Positions 16,806 through 25,283 of a stretch of 64,000 nt of DNA are shown here, piece after piece. The stretch covers positions 1 to 64,000 of the forward strand of contig JACJXW010000009.1 in NCBI GenBank assembly GCA_020636405.1, given 5' to 3'. The position numbers and the translations under genes were made by a program. This DNA is from Lewinellaceae bacterium (GTDB lineage: Bacteria; Bacteroidota; Bacteroidia; Chitinophagales; Saprospiraceae). The notes beneath the pieces were generated by a model, which was not told the DNA's origin, ran no database searches, and worked only from the letters and a program-made list of their open reading frames with translations. How positions within the stretch are numbered: position 1 is the stretch's first letter; each line of letters starts with the position of its first letter.

Positions 16806-17441
16806 ACCGCTGTTTTCAGGCCCCGCTACATTATTTGGCCAGCTGGAGGCAAACAAAAAGGCAGGATTTTTAAATTTACACGCCTGGAATCTTTTTTATT
16901 CGATTTTTTTTTATTTATTTTACGCCATTAGATTCCCATCTAAAACAAGAGTGCTGCCAATAATAAATTAGCATCCCTCATTCTGTTTTGATTCCCCACC
17001 CTAAGTTTCCCCTGCGTCTCGTATGGACGTAAATACTCCTTTGCCCATTAGTTATTCTTATTCGAAGAAAAATTGAACCCTATAATTCTCTTTATAACTC
17101 CAGAAGAGCACCTAAAATCATCCTGGAATGAATCGCAGGGCGTAGCTTTAAAACACTATTCCCTGGGGTTCTTTCCTTTGTTCTCGATTTTGTTCCTGTT
17201 TGGAGTTTGTCTCCGATGTTTTTCGGGGCCGCTGGACCCAAAGGGCCAGCATCAATAAACAAGTTCTGTGGCGGAAACCATAACGTGGAGAAATTCTCCT
17301 GGCAAACACTGTGATTCTTAAAAAACCGCCAATAGGAGGGCCCTGTCTAGCCGACAGGAGCCCTCATTTTTTTGCCTGGAGTGGAAAAGGGGGCAGAACG
17401 TCCATACGCCCCAACTTTTCAACGTTCACACCTCCATAGCC
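16806..17441. other. Intergenic region with a terminator-like hairpin
   Basis: 636 bases with no convincing gene; a 61-codon frame at 17073-17258 has no family resemblance and atypical composition. AT-rich sequence before the CAT-type gene (16860-16925) may contain its promoter. A stem-loop sits at 17336-17373. Confidence 0.6.
17336..17373. terminator. Terminator-like stem-loop downstream of the C1B peptidase gene
   Basis: GAGGGCCCTGTC and GACAGGAGCCCTC pair with a single bulge, followed on the plus strand by a run of seven T (17367-17373). On the minus strand, the direction of the nearby peptidase gene, a T-run follows only after several bases. No plus-strand gene lies close upstream, so it may end an unrecognised plus-strand transcript or serve the peptidase gene. 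Confidence 0.6.
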
Positions 17442-18626
17442 CTACCAGCCCAGCTTCTTCCTGATGTCGGCCGGCACAGCCTCCTTATTGACCATGAAGG
17501 AAAGCGTCTTGTAGCGAACGTAGTTTTTGCTCATGTACAGGTAGCCTTCGTGGTCATTAGCGGTGCCCCAGGAGTTTTTCACCAGATACCACTCCGTGCC
17601 GTTCTGGTCCTTGGAGATGCCTACGATCTGCATGCCGTGGTCATCGGTGGTGGAGTAGTTGTCATAGGCTTCCTGGCGGGCTTCGATGGTGACCTCCATC
17701 TCTGGTTTGGGGCCATTGAACATGTCGTCCCGCTCTTCAGCAGTCATATCGTTGTAGTCCTTTTCGGGAACATAGGCGATACCGTTTTTCCAGGAGAAAT
17801 ACTTTTCACTCACATCGCCGGCCCAGGCAACGGAGTATCCTTTTTTCAGGGCATGGTCGATTGTGTGGATCATATCGTCCATCTGTACGTTGTAGGAGAT
17901 GCCGTAAGCCCAGTTGTCGGGCACCATGATGACACAGGGCTTGTATAGGTCATGGTGCGTCCAGGAGGTGAATTGTACATAGTCATCCGCTTGTATGCCG
18001 ACCACATCGCTGGCGAAAGACTTGGGCGTATACTTCTTTCCCATATATTCGAATTCATGCGGATAGGCTCCGAGGTAGACATCCAGCACCTTGTTGTACG
18101 CTTCCTTCCATACGGGGGTAAGCGTTCTGTTCTTATTGGCCACCACTGCATCGAGCATTCCCTTTAGCACAGCCTCCATCTCACCGTGGCGGTTGTAGTC
18201 CAGCCCGTAGTTGAGGCCGGCATATACGGCTTCCGGCACGATGCCGTACTTTTTGTACATATCGAAGACATCGGGCAGGGCGCCACCCTGGCCGAAGTTC
18301 AGGTTGCCGTGCATGCGCACGTACCGGTCGGCCTTGTCTTCATAGGTCGTGCGTACGATGAACATTTCGGAAAGATCCACCGGTTCCTTACCCATGCGGG
18401 CCATTTCCGATTCCAGGAAAGAATTGGTGCTGTAGCTCCAGCAGGTGCCGGAAGCGCCCTGGTTCTCTACCGCCAGTCGTTCTACATCAACAACAGACTC
18501 CCACTGGAATCCTTCTTTGGCATTGTCACTTTGGTTGTCTTTGACCTTATTGATCAGGTCAACCTGGGCAATCGAGGGCACTGCCAATAACAGCGCCAGG
18601 CCCATAAGCATATTTTTTAGCCTCAT
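17442..18626 (-). CDS. Secreted C1B-type cysteine peptidase (bleomycin hydrolase/PepC-like)
   Basis: 394-residue papain-fold peptidase exported by a signal peptide (LLMGL-type core ending at SIAQ). Catalytic residues are visible: oxyanion Gln56 in ENQGASG, Cys62 in GTCWSYS, His330 in DDHGMQIVG and Asn351 in KNSWG. Spacing and surrounding sequence (SEMFIVRTTYEDKADRYVR, GIVPEAVYAG) match the C1B aminopeptidase C/bleomycin hydrolase family, most of which are cytoplasmic; export is common in Bacteroidota. The ATG at 18626 begins the signal peptide. A TAATTTTG element lies 28-35 bases upstream. Confidence 0.92.
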   Translation of the reverse strand: MRLKNMLMGLALLLAVPSIAQVDLINKVKDNQSDNAKEGFQWESVVDVERLAVENQGASGTCWSYSTNSFLESEMARMGKEPVDLSEMFIVRTTYEDKADRYVRMHGNLNFGQGGALPDVFDMYKKYGIVPEAVYAGLNYGLDYNRHGEMEAVLKGMLDAVVANKNRTLTPVWKEAYNKVLDVYLGAYPHEFEYMGKKYTPKSFASDVVGIQADDYVQFTSWTHHDLYKPCVIMVPDNWAYGISYNVQMDDMIHTIDHALKKGYSVAWAGDVSEKYFSWKNGIAYVPEKDYNDMTAEERDDMFNGPKPEMEVTIEARQEAYDNYSTTDDHGMQIVGISKDQNGTEWYLVKNSWGTANDHEGYLYMSKNYVRYKTLSFMVNKEAVPADIRKKLGW

Positions 18627-18653
18627 AATCGTTTGGTTTTGATTTAAGCGCCG

Positions 18654-18661
18654 CAAAATTA
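18654..18661 (-). promoter_or_regulatory. Probable -7 element of the C1B peptidase gene
   Basis: Reads TAATTTTG on the minus strand, a full TAnnTTTG match, with a CTG in place of TTG 19 bases further upstream. Confidence 0.45.
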
Positions 18662-18792
18662 CGAAAAAAGGCCGGGCTTTCAGGGGATAATTGTTGCTAA
18701 GGGGGAAAGGGGCATCAGGTGCCTGAGCTGAAATAGAAACATACCTGGAAATACTTCGAAATCCAGCTCCTGCATCGATGTTGTTTTCCGGA

Positions 18793-19635
18793 TTACACTA
18801 CCTCTTCCGAGGGCCCCGGGGCATCCTTGCCCAAAATGTGCAGGTCAGATAATTCGTACATAGCCAGGGTAACGGCAACAGAAGTGAGGATGGGAGCCGC
18901 AATAACGCCAGCCACCGGCACCAGCATCATCAGGTAAGCAACCAGGCCGGCCGCCGCCGCTACTCCTATATAATTAAGGGCGTACTGCCGGCTTTCCTTG
19001 ATCGTCATTCCAAACTGCTCATGGTAGTTGTCCAGAATGGCAAAACCAAGGAAGTAACACTGAACAGCGAAGACAAAAGCGGGCTGGAGGAAATCGAGAA
19101 ATCCGAATATGCCGAAAGCGACTTTGAAAACACCCGTAAAGACCAACTCCATAACCCAGGCGTAAATACCTACCTTGATCATACGGACCTGAGCGTCGAC
19201 AAACTCGTGAAAGGTGGCATCTGTATCTTTGCCCGTAAGGATGTAAACCGTCCGGCGGCTGAAGTGAAAGACCAGGACTTCCAGCAGGATGAGCATCGCG
19301 TACTTCATGCCGCCGCTGAACAGAAAACCGAAGCCTTCGGTAAAGAACTGTTCGGCCAGCATGCCCATACTCTGGAATGCCTGCCCGGGATTTCCGGCAC
19401 TGAAGTTCTGAAACCAGTTGATGGCGATAGACAAAAATTTCAGGCCGATGAGCAGGGCCACTACGACGAGAAACCGGGATACCCAGCCGTATTTCCAAAA
19501 GCCTTCCCACAGGCGGTGCTCCTGGATGAAGCGCCGGGCAGCTACCATTTTAAAGAGGGTGTATCGAAACTGCTCACTGTATTCTTTGATGTCAATTTTT
19601 CTCTTCATGTTGGCGGAGATGGAAGTCGTTTTCAT
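18793..19635 (-). CDS. EI24/CysZ-like integral membrane protein
   Basis: 280-residue protein with about five or six hydrophobic segments (FLVVVALLIGLKFLSIAI, YAMLILLEVLVFHF, ALNYIGVAAAAGLVAYLMMLVP, GVIAAPILTSVAVTLAMYEL). The last third (FAILDNYHEQFGMTIKESRQYAL followed by paired hydrophobic helices with VPVAG and AP) resembles the EI24 (CysZ-like) family. Substrate and role are unknown. A second possible start is the ATG nine codons in (19608). It stands alone between the peptidase and the divergent VWA gene. Confidence 0.7.
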   Translation of the reverse strand: MKTTSISANMKRKIDIKEYSEQFRYTLFKMVAARRFIQEHRLWEGFWKYGWVSRFLVVVALLIGLKFLSIAINWFQNFSAGNPGQAFQSMGMLAEQFFTEGFGFLFSGGMKYAMLILLEVLVFHFSRRTVYILTGKDTDATFHEFVDAQVRMIKVGIYAWVMELVFTGVFKVAFGIFGFLDFLQPAFVFAVQCYFLGFAILDNYHEQFGMTIKESRQYALNYIGVAAAAGLVAYLMMLVPVAGVIAAPILTSVAVTLAMYELSDLHILGKDAPGPSEEVV

Positions 19636-19815
19636 TTTGCCCCGTAAATTTAACAGGTAATGGCCAGCCGTACGGATTTTTTAGATGATGCCCCGTGCTT
19701 ATTCGATGTATTAACGGATCTGGGTTAAAGGCATATCCCCGCCCAACGTTTCCTCTTTCCCCATCGTCTTATCCCTGACTACTTCAGATTTTTCCAATCA
19801 TTAATAAGATGCACC

Positions 19816-21309
19816 ATGAAAAGACTATTGCTATACACCATCGGCCTGGCGCTCGCTTTGAGTAGTTGTACCAAAGAAGGCGATCAACAGGAGAGGGGCC
19901 TGTCCGGGAGTTTTGCAGACTTTTCCGGAAACTATTCGGGCTCCAACGGATATATTAACGGTGGGGACGGGGAAAACTACAATACCATCGTGGAGAACCC
20001 CTTTATCACAGTTGAGGCGGAGCCTACCTCGACTTTCTCTATCGATGCCGACGGGGCTTCCTTCAGCAATGTCCGTCGCTTTCTGAACCAAAACCAGCTA
20101 CCTCCGGTAGATGCCATTCGCACCGAAGAACTGGTCAATTATTTCAACTACGATTATGAGTCCCCGACAGGAGCGGATCCCATCGCGCTGAACGGCGAGG
20201 TAAGCAGTTGTCCCTGGGCGCCAAGCCACCGCCTGGTGCGCATCGGCATCAAGGGCAGGGAGATCCAGGAGTTCCCCCCTTCCAACATGGTGCTGCTGAT
20301 CGACGTGTCCGGCTCTATGTCCAGTGAAGATAAATTGCCCTTGCTCAGGGAGAGTTTTAAGCTTTTTGTGGACGAACTGTCGGCTGATGACCGGTTGGCC
20401 ATCGTCACCTATGCCGGGCAGGCCGGACTGTTGCTGCCTTCAACGCCGGGCAGTGAGAAGGCCGTGATCAAGAGCGCGATCGACAAACTGGGGGCCGGTG
20501 GTTCTACCGCCGGGGCCGAGGGTATTATTACCGCTTACCAGATCGCCCAGCAAAACTTCATAACGGGCGGTAACAACCGCGTGATCCTGGGCACCGATGG
20601 CGACTTCAACGTGGGGCCGGCCAGCCAGGAGGAACTGGTCAGCCTGATCGAAGAAAAGCGCGAACTCGGGATCTTCCTCACCGTTCTGGGAGTCGGCACC
20701 GGCAACCTCAATGACGCCATGCTGGAACAGGTGGCCGACAACGGCAATGGAACCTATGAATACATCGACAACCTGGACCAGGCAAAAAAGGTGTTCCTCT
20801 ACGAGTTCGGCAAGTTCTATACCGTTGCCAAGGACGTCAAAGTTCAGGTGGATTTCAACCCCAGCGTGGTGCATTCCTACCGCCTGATCGGCTATGAGAA
20901 CCGCCTGCTTGAGAACGAGGATTTCGAAGACGACCAGAAGGATGCCGGCGAGATCGGCGCCGGGCAAACCATTACGGCCCTCTACGAGATCATACCTGCC
21001 AGTGGAGGCAGCACCCTCAACGTGCCCACCTTTTCCATCGATTTTCGCTACAAGCTGCCGGATGGGGACGCCAGTACTTTGCTCAACCTGGAAGTGGCGG
21101 ACCAGGGGGATAGTTTCACCCAGGCTTCGGAGAGCATGCGTTTTGCCGCCTCCGTGGCCAGCTTCGGGCTCTTGCTGCGCGATTCGGAGTACCAGGGAGA
21201 AACGTCCTATGAGCAGGTCCGGCAGTGGGCAGGCAGCGCTGCAGATTTCGACCCCTACGGCTTCAGGCAGGAGTTCCTGCAACTGGTGGAAAGGGCGGCT
21301 GGCCTGTAA
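19816..21309 (+). CDS. VWA-domain lipoprotein, YfbK type
   Basis: 497-residue lipoprotein (signal ending at LALSSC, residue about 17). After a short Ser/Gly-rich spacer comes a conserved N-terminal block (TFSIDADGASFSNVRRFL and AIRTEELVNYFNYDY), then a VWA domain with intact metal site (MVLLIDVSGSMSS, Thr and Asp in TDGDFNVG), then a DUF3520-like C-terminal domain. This is the YfbK family, envelope proteins usually described as von Willebrand factor-type A, and it probably mediates protein-protein contacts. A rho-independent terminator follows 30 bases after the stop. Confidence 0.92.
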   Translation: MKRLLLYTIGLALALSSCTKEGDQQERGLSGSFADFSGNYSGSNGYINGGDGENYNTIVENPFITVEAEPTSTFSIDADGASFSNVRRFLNQNQLPPVDAIRTEELVNYFNYDYESPTGADPIALNGEVSSCPWAPSHRLVRIGIKGREIQEFPPSNMVLLIDVSGSMSSEDKLPLLRESFKLFVDELSADDRLAIVTYAGQAGLLLPSTPGSEKAVIKSAIDKLGAGGSTAGAEGIITAYQIAQQNFITGGNNRVILGTDGDFNVGPASQEELVSLIEEKRELGIFLTVLGVGTGNLNDAMLEQVADNGNGTYEYIDNLDQAKKVFLYEFGKFYTVAKDVKVQVDFNPSVVHSYRLIGYENRLLENEDFEDDQKDAGEIGAGQTITALYEIIPASGGSTLNVPTFSIDFRYKLPDGDASTLLNLEVADQGDSFTQASESMRFAASVASFGLLLRDSEYQGETSYEQVRQWAGSAADFDPYGFRQEFLQLVERAAGL

Positions 21310-21338
21310 ATAAGGAGATCCTTACTTTTGATATTCAG

Positions 21339-21368
21339 AGGCGCGGCCCAGGCTGCGCCTTTCTTTTG
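21339..21368 (+). terminator. Terminator of the VWA lipoprotein gene
   Basis: AGGCGC and GCGCCT pair around a 10-base loop, followed by TTCTTTT on the plus strand, 30 bases after the stop at 21309. Confidence 0.65.
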
Positions 21369-21397
21369 CCTTCTAAAGGACAATGTGACGGGAATCA

Positions 21398-21428
21398 CTG
21401 GATTTAACTTAAAAAGTCCATAGTTTTG
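21398..21428 (+). promoter_or_regulatory. Probable promoter of the MbnP/MbnH operon
   Basis: TAGTTTTG at 21421-21428 is a full -7 match. A CTG (for TTG) ends 20 bases upstream at 21400. The start codon of the first operon gene lies 26 bases downstream. Confidence 0.5.
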
Positions 21429-21454
21429 CCAGCGATAGATTTTTCTATATCCAG

Positions 21455-21838
21455 ATGAAAGCTGCGCTTCCGACCATACTCATCGTGCTCCTTCTCGGCC
21501 AGGTGGCCTACCTGCCGGTGACGGTGTTTTGGCTGGAGGCCAGGCGGGCTGTTATTGCTCAGCAATATTGCATCAACCAGGGCCAGCCGGAACTGATGTG
21601 CCAGGGCAGCTGCTTCATCAACCAGGTGGTTGCCGACGCCATGGAAAACGGCCCGGCGGATGAAATGCCTCCGGCTTCCGTGCAAAAGGAACCGACGCTT
21701 TTTTCCGTTTTCCTGCCGGTAGGCCTGGCCTTACCGCCCGCCCCCTCCGAGACTTTTTCTCCTCAGCCCTATTTCCATACCTCAATCCTTTTTTTTACAC
21801 TCGTCCGAAGCGTTTTCCGCCCACCCCGGTTTGCCTGA
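21455..21838 (+). CDS. Small membrane-anchored Cys-rich protein of the copper-type operon
   Basis: 127-residue protein. An N-terminal hydrophobic helix (ILIVLLLGQVAYLPVTVFWL) is followed by a conserved Cys cluster QQYCINQGQPELMCQGSCFI, and later by a second hydrophobic stretch. Similar short proteins with a YC..N....C.G.C pattern lie beside metal-handling genes in many Bacteroidota. Placed first in an operon with MbnP and MbnH, it may help bind or deliver copper; this is inference, and no named family is claimed. Confidence 0.72.
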   Translation: MKAALPTILIVLLLGQVAYLPVTVFWLEARRAVIAQQYCINQGQPELMCQGSCFINQVVADAMENGPADEMPPASVQKEPTLFSVFLPVGLALPPAPSETFSPQPYFHTSILFFTLVRSVFRPPRFA

Positions 21839-22030
21839 CGGGCCCCCTGATCACCCAGCAGTACGGTTGATGCAGTGGGCCACAAGACGGCCTCAGGTTG
21901 AAACAGGGGCCTAAAATACAGGTGTTTCGAAAATCCAGGAAGGCGCCGGCCGCTCTTTTCGGGGCAATCCGGTGGCCATTCGTGGATGCAATTGTCCTTA
22001 TTATAAAATTGAATTTTAAAACCCGATAAC

Positions 22031-22786
22031 ATGAGATCGAACAAAATCTTTTTCCTTGCACTGTTCTCCATTTTGGCCATCACTTTCACGGCCTGCAAGA
22101 ACGATAGTGAAGAGCCCACGCCGGATGAAAAGGTGATGGTCGGCTTTGAGTTTGACTACCTGGTGGACGGCGAAGCCTACGACACTTCCAAAGTGTACAC
22201 CATTAATGGCACGGCGGTGAAGTTCAGCATCGCCAATTTTTACGTGGGCGGCATCACCTTCATGACGGAGGAAGGCGTTCCTACTGAAGTAAAGGATAAA
22301 TACCTGCTGGTAACGCCTACTTCCGGCATGCAGGAGGTAAGTGAGTTGGAAAAAGGGCACTATCACATGGCGCGCTTCTTCATCGGAGTAGATCCGGAAA
22401 CCAATAGCCAGACGGAGACGGACTTCACCAGCCGTGATGCGAACGATCCGCTGAGCTTACAGTTCCCGACCATGCACTGGAGCTGGAATACCGGCTATAA
22501 GTTCATCCGCATTGACGGCAAAGTGGATACCGATGCCGACGGCGTGCCCGACGAAGTGATGAGCTTCCACCTCGGGAATGACGACATGCTGAAAACGCTG
22601 GAATTCGTGACCCATAAAGATGTGGAAGAAGGAGAGGGCCACATGCACTTCGAGTTCGACCTGGCCACGGCCCTTGCCGGCATCGACCTGGCACAAGACC
22701 ATTTTACTCACGTGGATGACTTTCCGGAATTGGCCACGGCTTTCCGGAACAACCTGTCCAGTGCGTTTAAGTATACGCATCAATAG
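22031..22786 (+). CDS. mbnP: MbnP-family copper-binding lipoprotein
   Basis: 251-residue lipoprotein (signal ending at TFTAC). It has the family signature MHWSWNTGYKF at residues 148-158, where in characterised MbnP a Trp is oxidised to kynurenine by its partner MbnH and contributes to a copper site. The surrounding pattern (VKFSIANFYVGGITF, LDADADGVPDE-like segment, EGHMHFEFDLATAL) also fits. No methanobactin genes are present; homologues outside methanobactin operons are common and thought to act in copper handling. The partner MbnH gene follows after 68 bases. Confidence 0.9.
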   Translation: MRSNKIFFLALFSILAITFTACKNDSEEPTPDEKVMVGFEFDYLVDGEAYDTSKVYTINGTAVKFSIANFYVGGITFMTEEGVPTEVKDKYLLVTPTSGMQEVSELEKGHYHMARFFIGVDPETNSQTETDFTSRDANDPLSLQFPTMHWSWNTGYKFIRIDGKVDTDADGVPDEVMSFHLGNDDMLKTLEFVTHKDVEEGEGHMHFEFDLATALAGIDLAQDHFTHVDDFPELATAFRNNLSSAFKYTHQ

Positions 22787-22854
22787 TCGATTAGCGGCAA
22801 GGTATCCCAGCAGGGGCCTCCCTGAAGATGCCTTGCCGCTTGCCTCCATCTATT

Positions 22855-23877
22855 ATGAAATCCATCGGTTATCTCCTGCTCCTCCTGCTCCTGGTACTCT
22901 CCGCCTGCCGGCCGGAAGAGAACAGCCTCATAGATGAAACCCCCTATGGACTGGAGCTCCCCGCCGGTTTTCCTTATCCTGAGATCCCGGAGGACAATGC
23001 GCTGACCGCGGCACGGGTAGCATTGGGTAAACGCCTGTTCTACGACCCCATCCTTTCCGAAGACTCGACGGTTTCCTGTGCGGCCTGTCACAAGCAGGCC
23101 CTGGCCTTTGCCGACGATGTCCCCGTTAGCCCCGGAGTAAAGGGGCGCCTGGGATTTCGCAATGCCCCCACTCTGGCCAATGTGGCCTATCTGGAACGGC
23201 TCAATAAGGATGGCGGCGTGGCCAAGCTGGGCCTGCAGCCTGTCGTCCCGATCGAGGACCATAACGAGATGAACCTGCCGCTGCAGGAGGCCGTACGCCG
23301 CCTCAACGGCCATCCGGACTATCCGGAAGCCTTTCTGCGGGCCTACGGAGAACAAGCCTCGCCCTTTACCCTCACCCGCGCCCTGGCCTCTTTCATGCGG
23401 ACGCTCATCAGCGGGGACTCCCGTTATGACCAGTATGTCAATGGGAAGGATAATGCTTTGAGCGAAGCCGAACTACGGGGGATGGCCCTTTTCTTCAGTG
23501 AGCGGGCCAGTTGCAGCAGTTGCCACCAGGGCTTTAATTTTACCGACGACAGCTTTCGCAATAATGGCCTGTATGATGTTTACACGGATCGCGGCCGGCA
23601 GCGGATAACCCTCAAGGAGGAAGATGTGGGAAAGTTTCGCGTGCCCACCCTGCGCAACATCGCCCTCACCGCTCCATACATGCACGACGGCAGCCTGCCT
23701 TCTCTCGAAGCGGTTATCGAACACTATAGCCGCGGCGGATCTTCCCATCCTAATAAAGATACGCTGATTAGCGCCCGGCAATTTAACGAACAGGAGAAGG
23801 CAGATCTCGCCGCTTTCCTGAATACCCTCACCGATACGGCATTCATTGAGAATCGCGCCTTTGGGAACAACCCCTGA
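22855..23877 (+). CDS. mbnH: MbnH-like di-haem cytochrome c peroxidase-family enzyme
   Basis: 340-residue lipoprotein (signal LLLLLLLVLSAC) of the bacterial cytochrome c peroxidase/MauG superfamily. Two haem sites are present: CAACH at residues 75-79 and CSSCH at 220-224. The conserved blocks GKRLFYDPILSEDSTVSCAACH, KFRVPTLRNIALTAPYMHDGSLPSLEAVIEHYSRGG are intact. Directly after mbnP it is best read as MbnH, which makes a bis-Fe(IV) state to oxidise a Trp of MbnP; an ordinary peroxidase role is the alternative. Start is the ATG at 22855, beginning the signal peptide. Confidence 0.9.
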   Translation: MKSIGYLLLLLLLVLSACRPEENSLIDETPYGLELPAGFPYPEIPEDNALTAARVALGKRLFYDPILSEDSTVSCAACHKQALAFADDVPVSPGVKGRLGFRNAPTLANVAYLERLNKDGGVAKLGLQPVVPIEDHNEMNLPLQEAVRRLNGHPDYPEAFLRAYGEQASPFTLTRALASFMRTLISGDSRYDQYVNGKDNALSEAELRGMALFFSERASCSSCHQGFNFTDDSFRNNGLYDVYTDRGRQRITLKEEDVGKFRVPTLRNIALTAPYMHDGSLPSLEAVIEHYSRGGSSHPNKDTLISARQFNEQEKADLAAFLNTLTDTAFIENRAFGNNP

Positions 23878-24354
23878 CAACTGTTCTTTGAGTATGTCCT
23901 GACTGCAAGTCGGCGGCTTTTGGGGTGGCCAGGCGCTTGATTAACATTTTTTCATCCTGTTCTTACTTTTGTTTCCGTATTTTCAAATCTTTGGGACGAT
24001 CGTTTTTCTATTCCTAAAAAATGCCGGGCTTTGAAAATAGCCATTTTTTATTCTATGAAATTGAGGGAAGCCCTAATTTAAACCTGGTTTTTCTTAATTT
24101 TTTTAGGAAAATTGCCGCATAAGGCGGCTTTGTTTAATATTTATTTTGTAGTGCCGGTTAATTTTCTGTTAAGATTTCAAAAAAAAAGCGACTTATATTC
24201 GCAATTTTGATTTATTGCCTTTATATTTACGCCATCATTATATTTCACGCTTCATCACACTCATTTTATCACTAAACTGCAAGTCTATAGAAAGTAACTT
24301 CTACACTAAATAATTTGCTTACATAAGATCCCATAACGACAAAATTATTTAGTT
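23878..24354. other. AT-rich intergenic region before the sigma-factor gene
   Basis: 477 bases, very A/T-rich, with no open frame of interest. A small 5-bp hairpin (GCCGC-ATAAG-GCGGC at 24114-24128) followed by TTTGTTT may end the mbn transcript. The rest presumably holds the promoter and leader of the sigma gene; no clear TTG-N20-TAnnTTTG pair was found. Confidence 0.6.
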
Positions 24355-24936
24355 ATGCAAGTTACGCCGCTTAATGACCAGCAGCTTATTGGCCGCTACC
24401 TGGAGGGTGATGAAAGGTCCTTCGAAGAATTGCTGAACCGCCATCAGCAGAAGATTTATACCTCCATTTATCTCTTCGTAAAAGATCAGAGTCTAGCCGA
24501 AGATATTTTCCAGGAAGTTTTTATCAAGATCATTGATACCCTGCGCAAGGGGAAGTACAACCATGAGGGCAAGTTCCTTCAATGGGCACTCCGTATTTCC
24601 TACAACATGTGCGTAGACTACTTCCGCCGCACCAAGCGCCGGCCGAAGGTCTCTCCAACGGAAACCTTCGACATCTTCGACGTGCTACAGGTCACCGATG
24701 ACAACGCCGAGCAACGCATCATCCGGAGCCAGACCCACGATAAGGTCCGTGCACTGGTAGATATGCTTCCGCCGGAGCAGCGCGAGGTCGTTATCCTTCG
24801 CCATTATGCCGATATGAGCTTCAAGGAGATCGCCAAGCTGACCCGGGTGAGCATTAATACCGCTCTGGGCCGCATGCGCTACGCGCTGATCAATATCCGC
24901 AAGATGGTTGAAGAAAAAGACATCGTACTTCAGTAG
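24355..24936 (+). CDS. ECF-type RNA polymerase sigma factor
   Basis: 193-residue sigma-70-family factor of the extracytoplasmic-function group. Region 2 is seen at DERSFEELLNRHQQKIYTSIYLFVKDQSLAEDIFQEVFIKI, followed by ISYNMCVDYFRR, and region 4 at LPPEQREVVILRHYADMSFKEIAKLTRVSINTALGRMRYAL. No anti-sigma gene lies next to it, so it is probably an orphan (a constitutive or growth-related ECF of the kind universal in Bacteroidota). An A/T-rich upstream region and a terminator about 100 bases downstream suggest a single-gene transcript. Confidence 0.93.
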   Translation: MQVTPLNDQQLIGRYLEGDERSFEELLNRHQQKIYTSIYLFVKDQSLAEDIFQEVFIKIIDTLRKGKYNHEGKFLQWALRISYNMCVDYFRRTKRRPKVSPTETFDIFDVLQVTDDNAEQRIIRSQTHDKVRALVDMLPPEQREVVILRHYADMSFKEIAKLTRVSINTALGRMRYALINIRKMVEEKDIVLQ

Positions 24937-25283
24937 AACACAGGGCGGGGGGCGGCCCTGGCTGCTTTACCCCGTTGCAATTGTACCTAACTGTCCTGAT
25001 GGGCAGGCCATTCTCCTAATATCTAATTTTCCCATAGGATATCGGCCGAAAGGGCAATTAATGCCTTTTTGGCCGATTTTTTTAAATCTTTGCCCAAAAC
25101 CCTACCTTCGCCATTTTGTTCCATTATACGTGATAAGGCGGGTTCGACGGGAAATAGCCCGAGCCGGCCACTTGCTTCCAGCCTTCCCATAGCGCTGCCC
25201 CACGACAGCACAGGCTTGAAGAAGAGTGGCCCGTGAATGCACCCCGAAAGACGGGCCGCTGTTCTTCAAGAAAAAACTGACCG
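24937..25283. other. Intergenic region between the sigma gene and uvrA
   Basis: 347 bases without a gene. It contains the sigma-gene terminator (25041-25083), then TACCTTCG at 25103-25110, which resembles the TAnnTTTG element and could belong to a uvrA promoter with a leader of about 170 bases. Confidence 0.55.
25041..25083 (+). terminator. Rho-independent terminator of the ECF sigma gene
   Basis: ATCGGCC and GGCCGAT form the base of a stem whose inner arms (AAAGGGC / GCCTTTTT) pair partly; seven T follow at 25077-25083. Confidence 0.75.

Noticed and set aside
17073..17258. 61-codon frame in the gap before the C1B peptidase
   Set aside because: No signal peptide logic, family resemblance or promoter; likely chance.
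25130..25200. tRNA-like GGTTCGA segment before uvrA
   Set aside because: No acceptor stem or anticodon arm could be folded around it.
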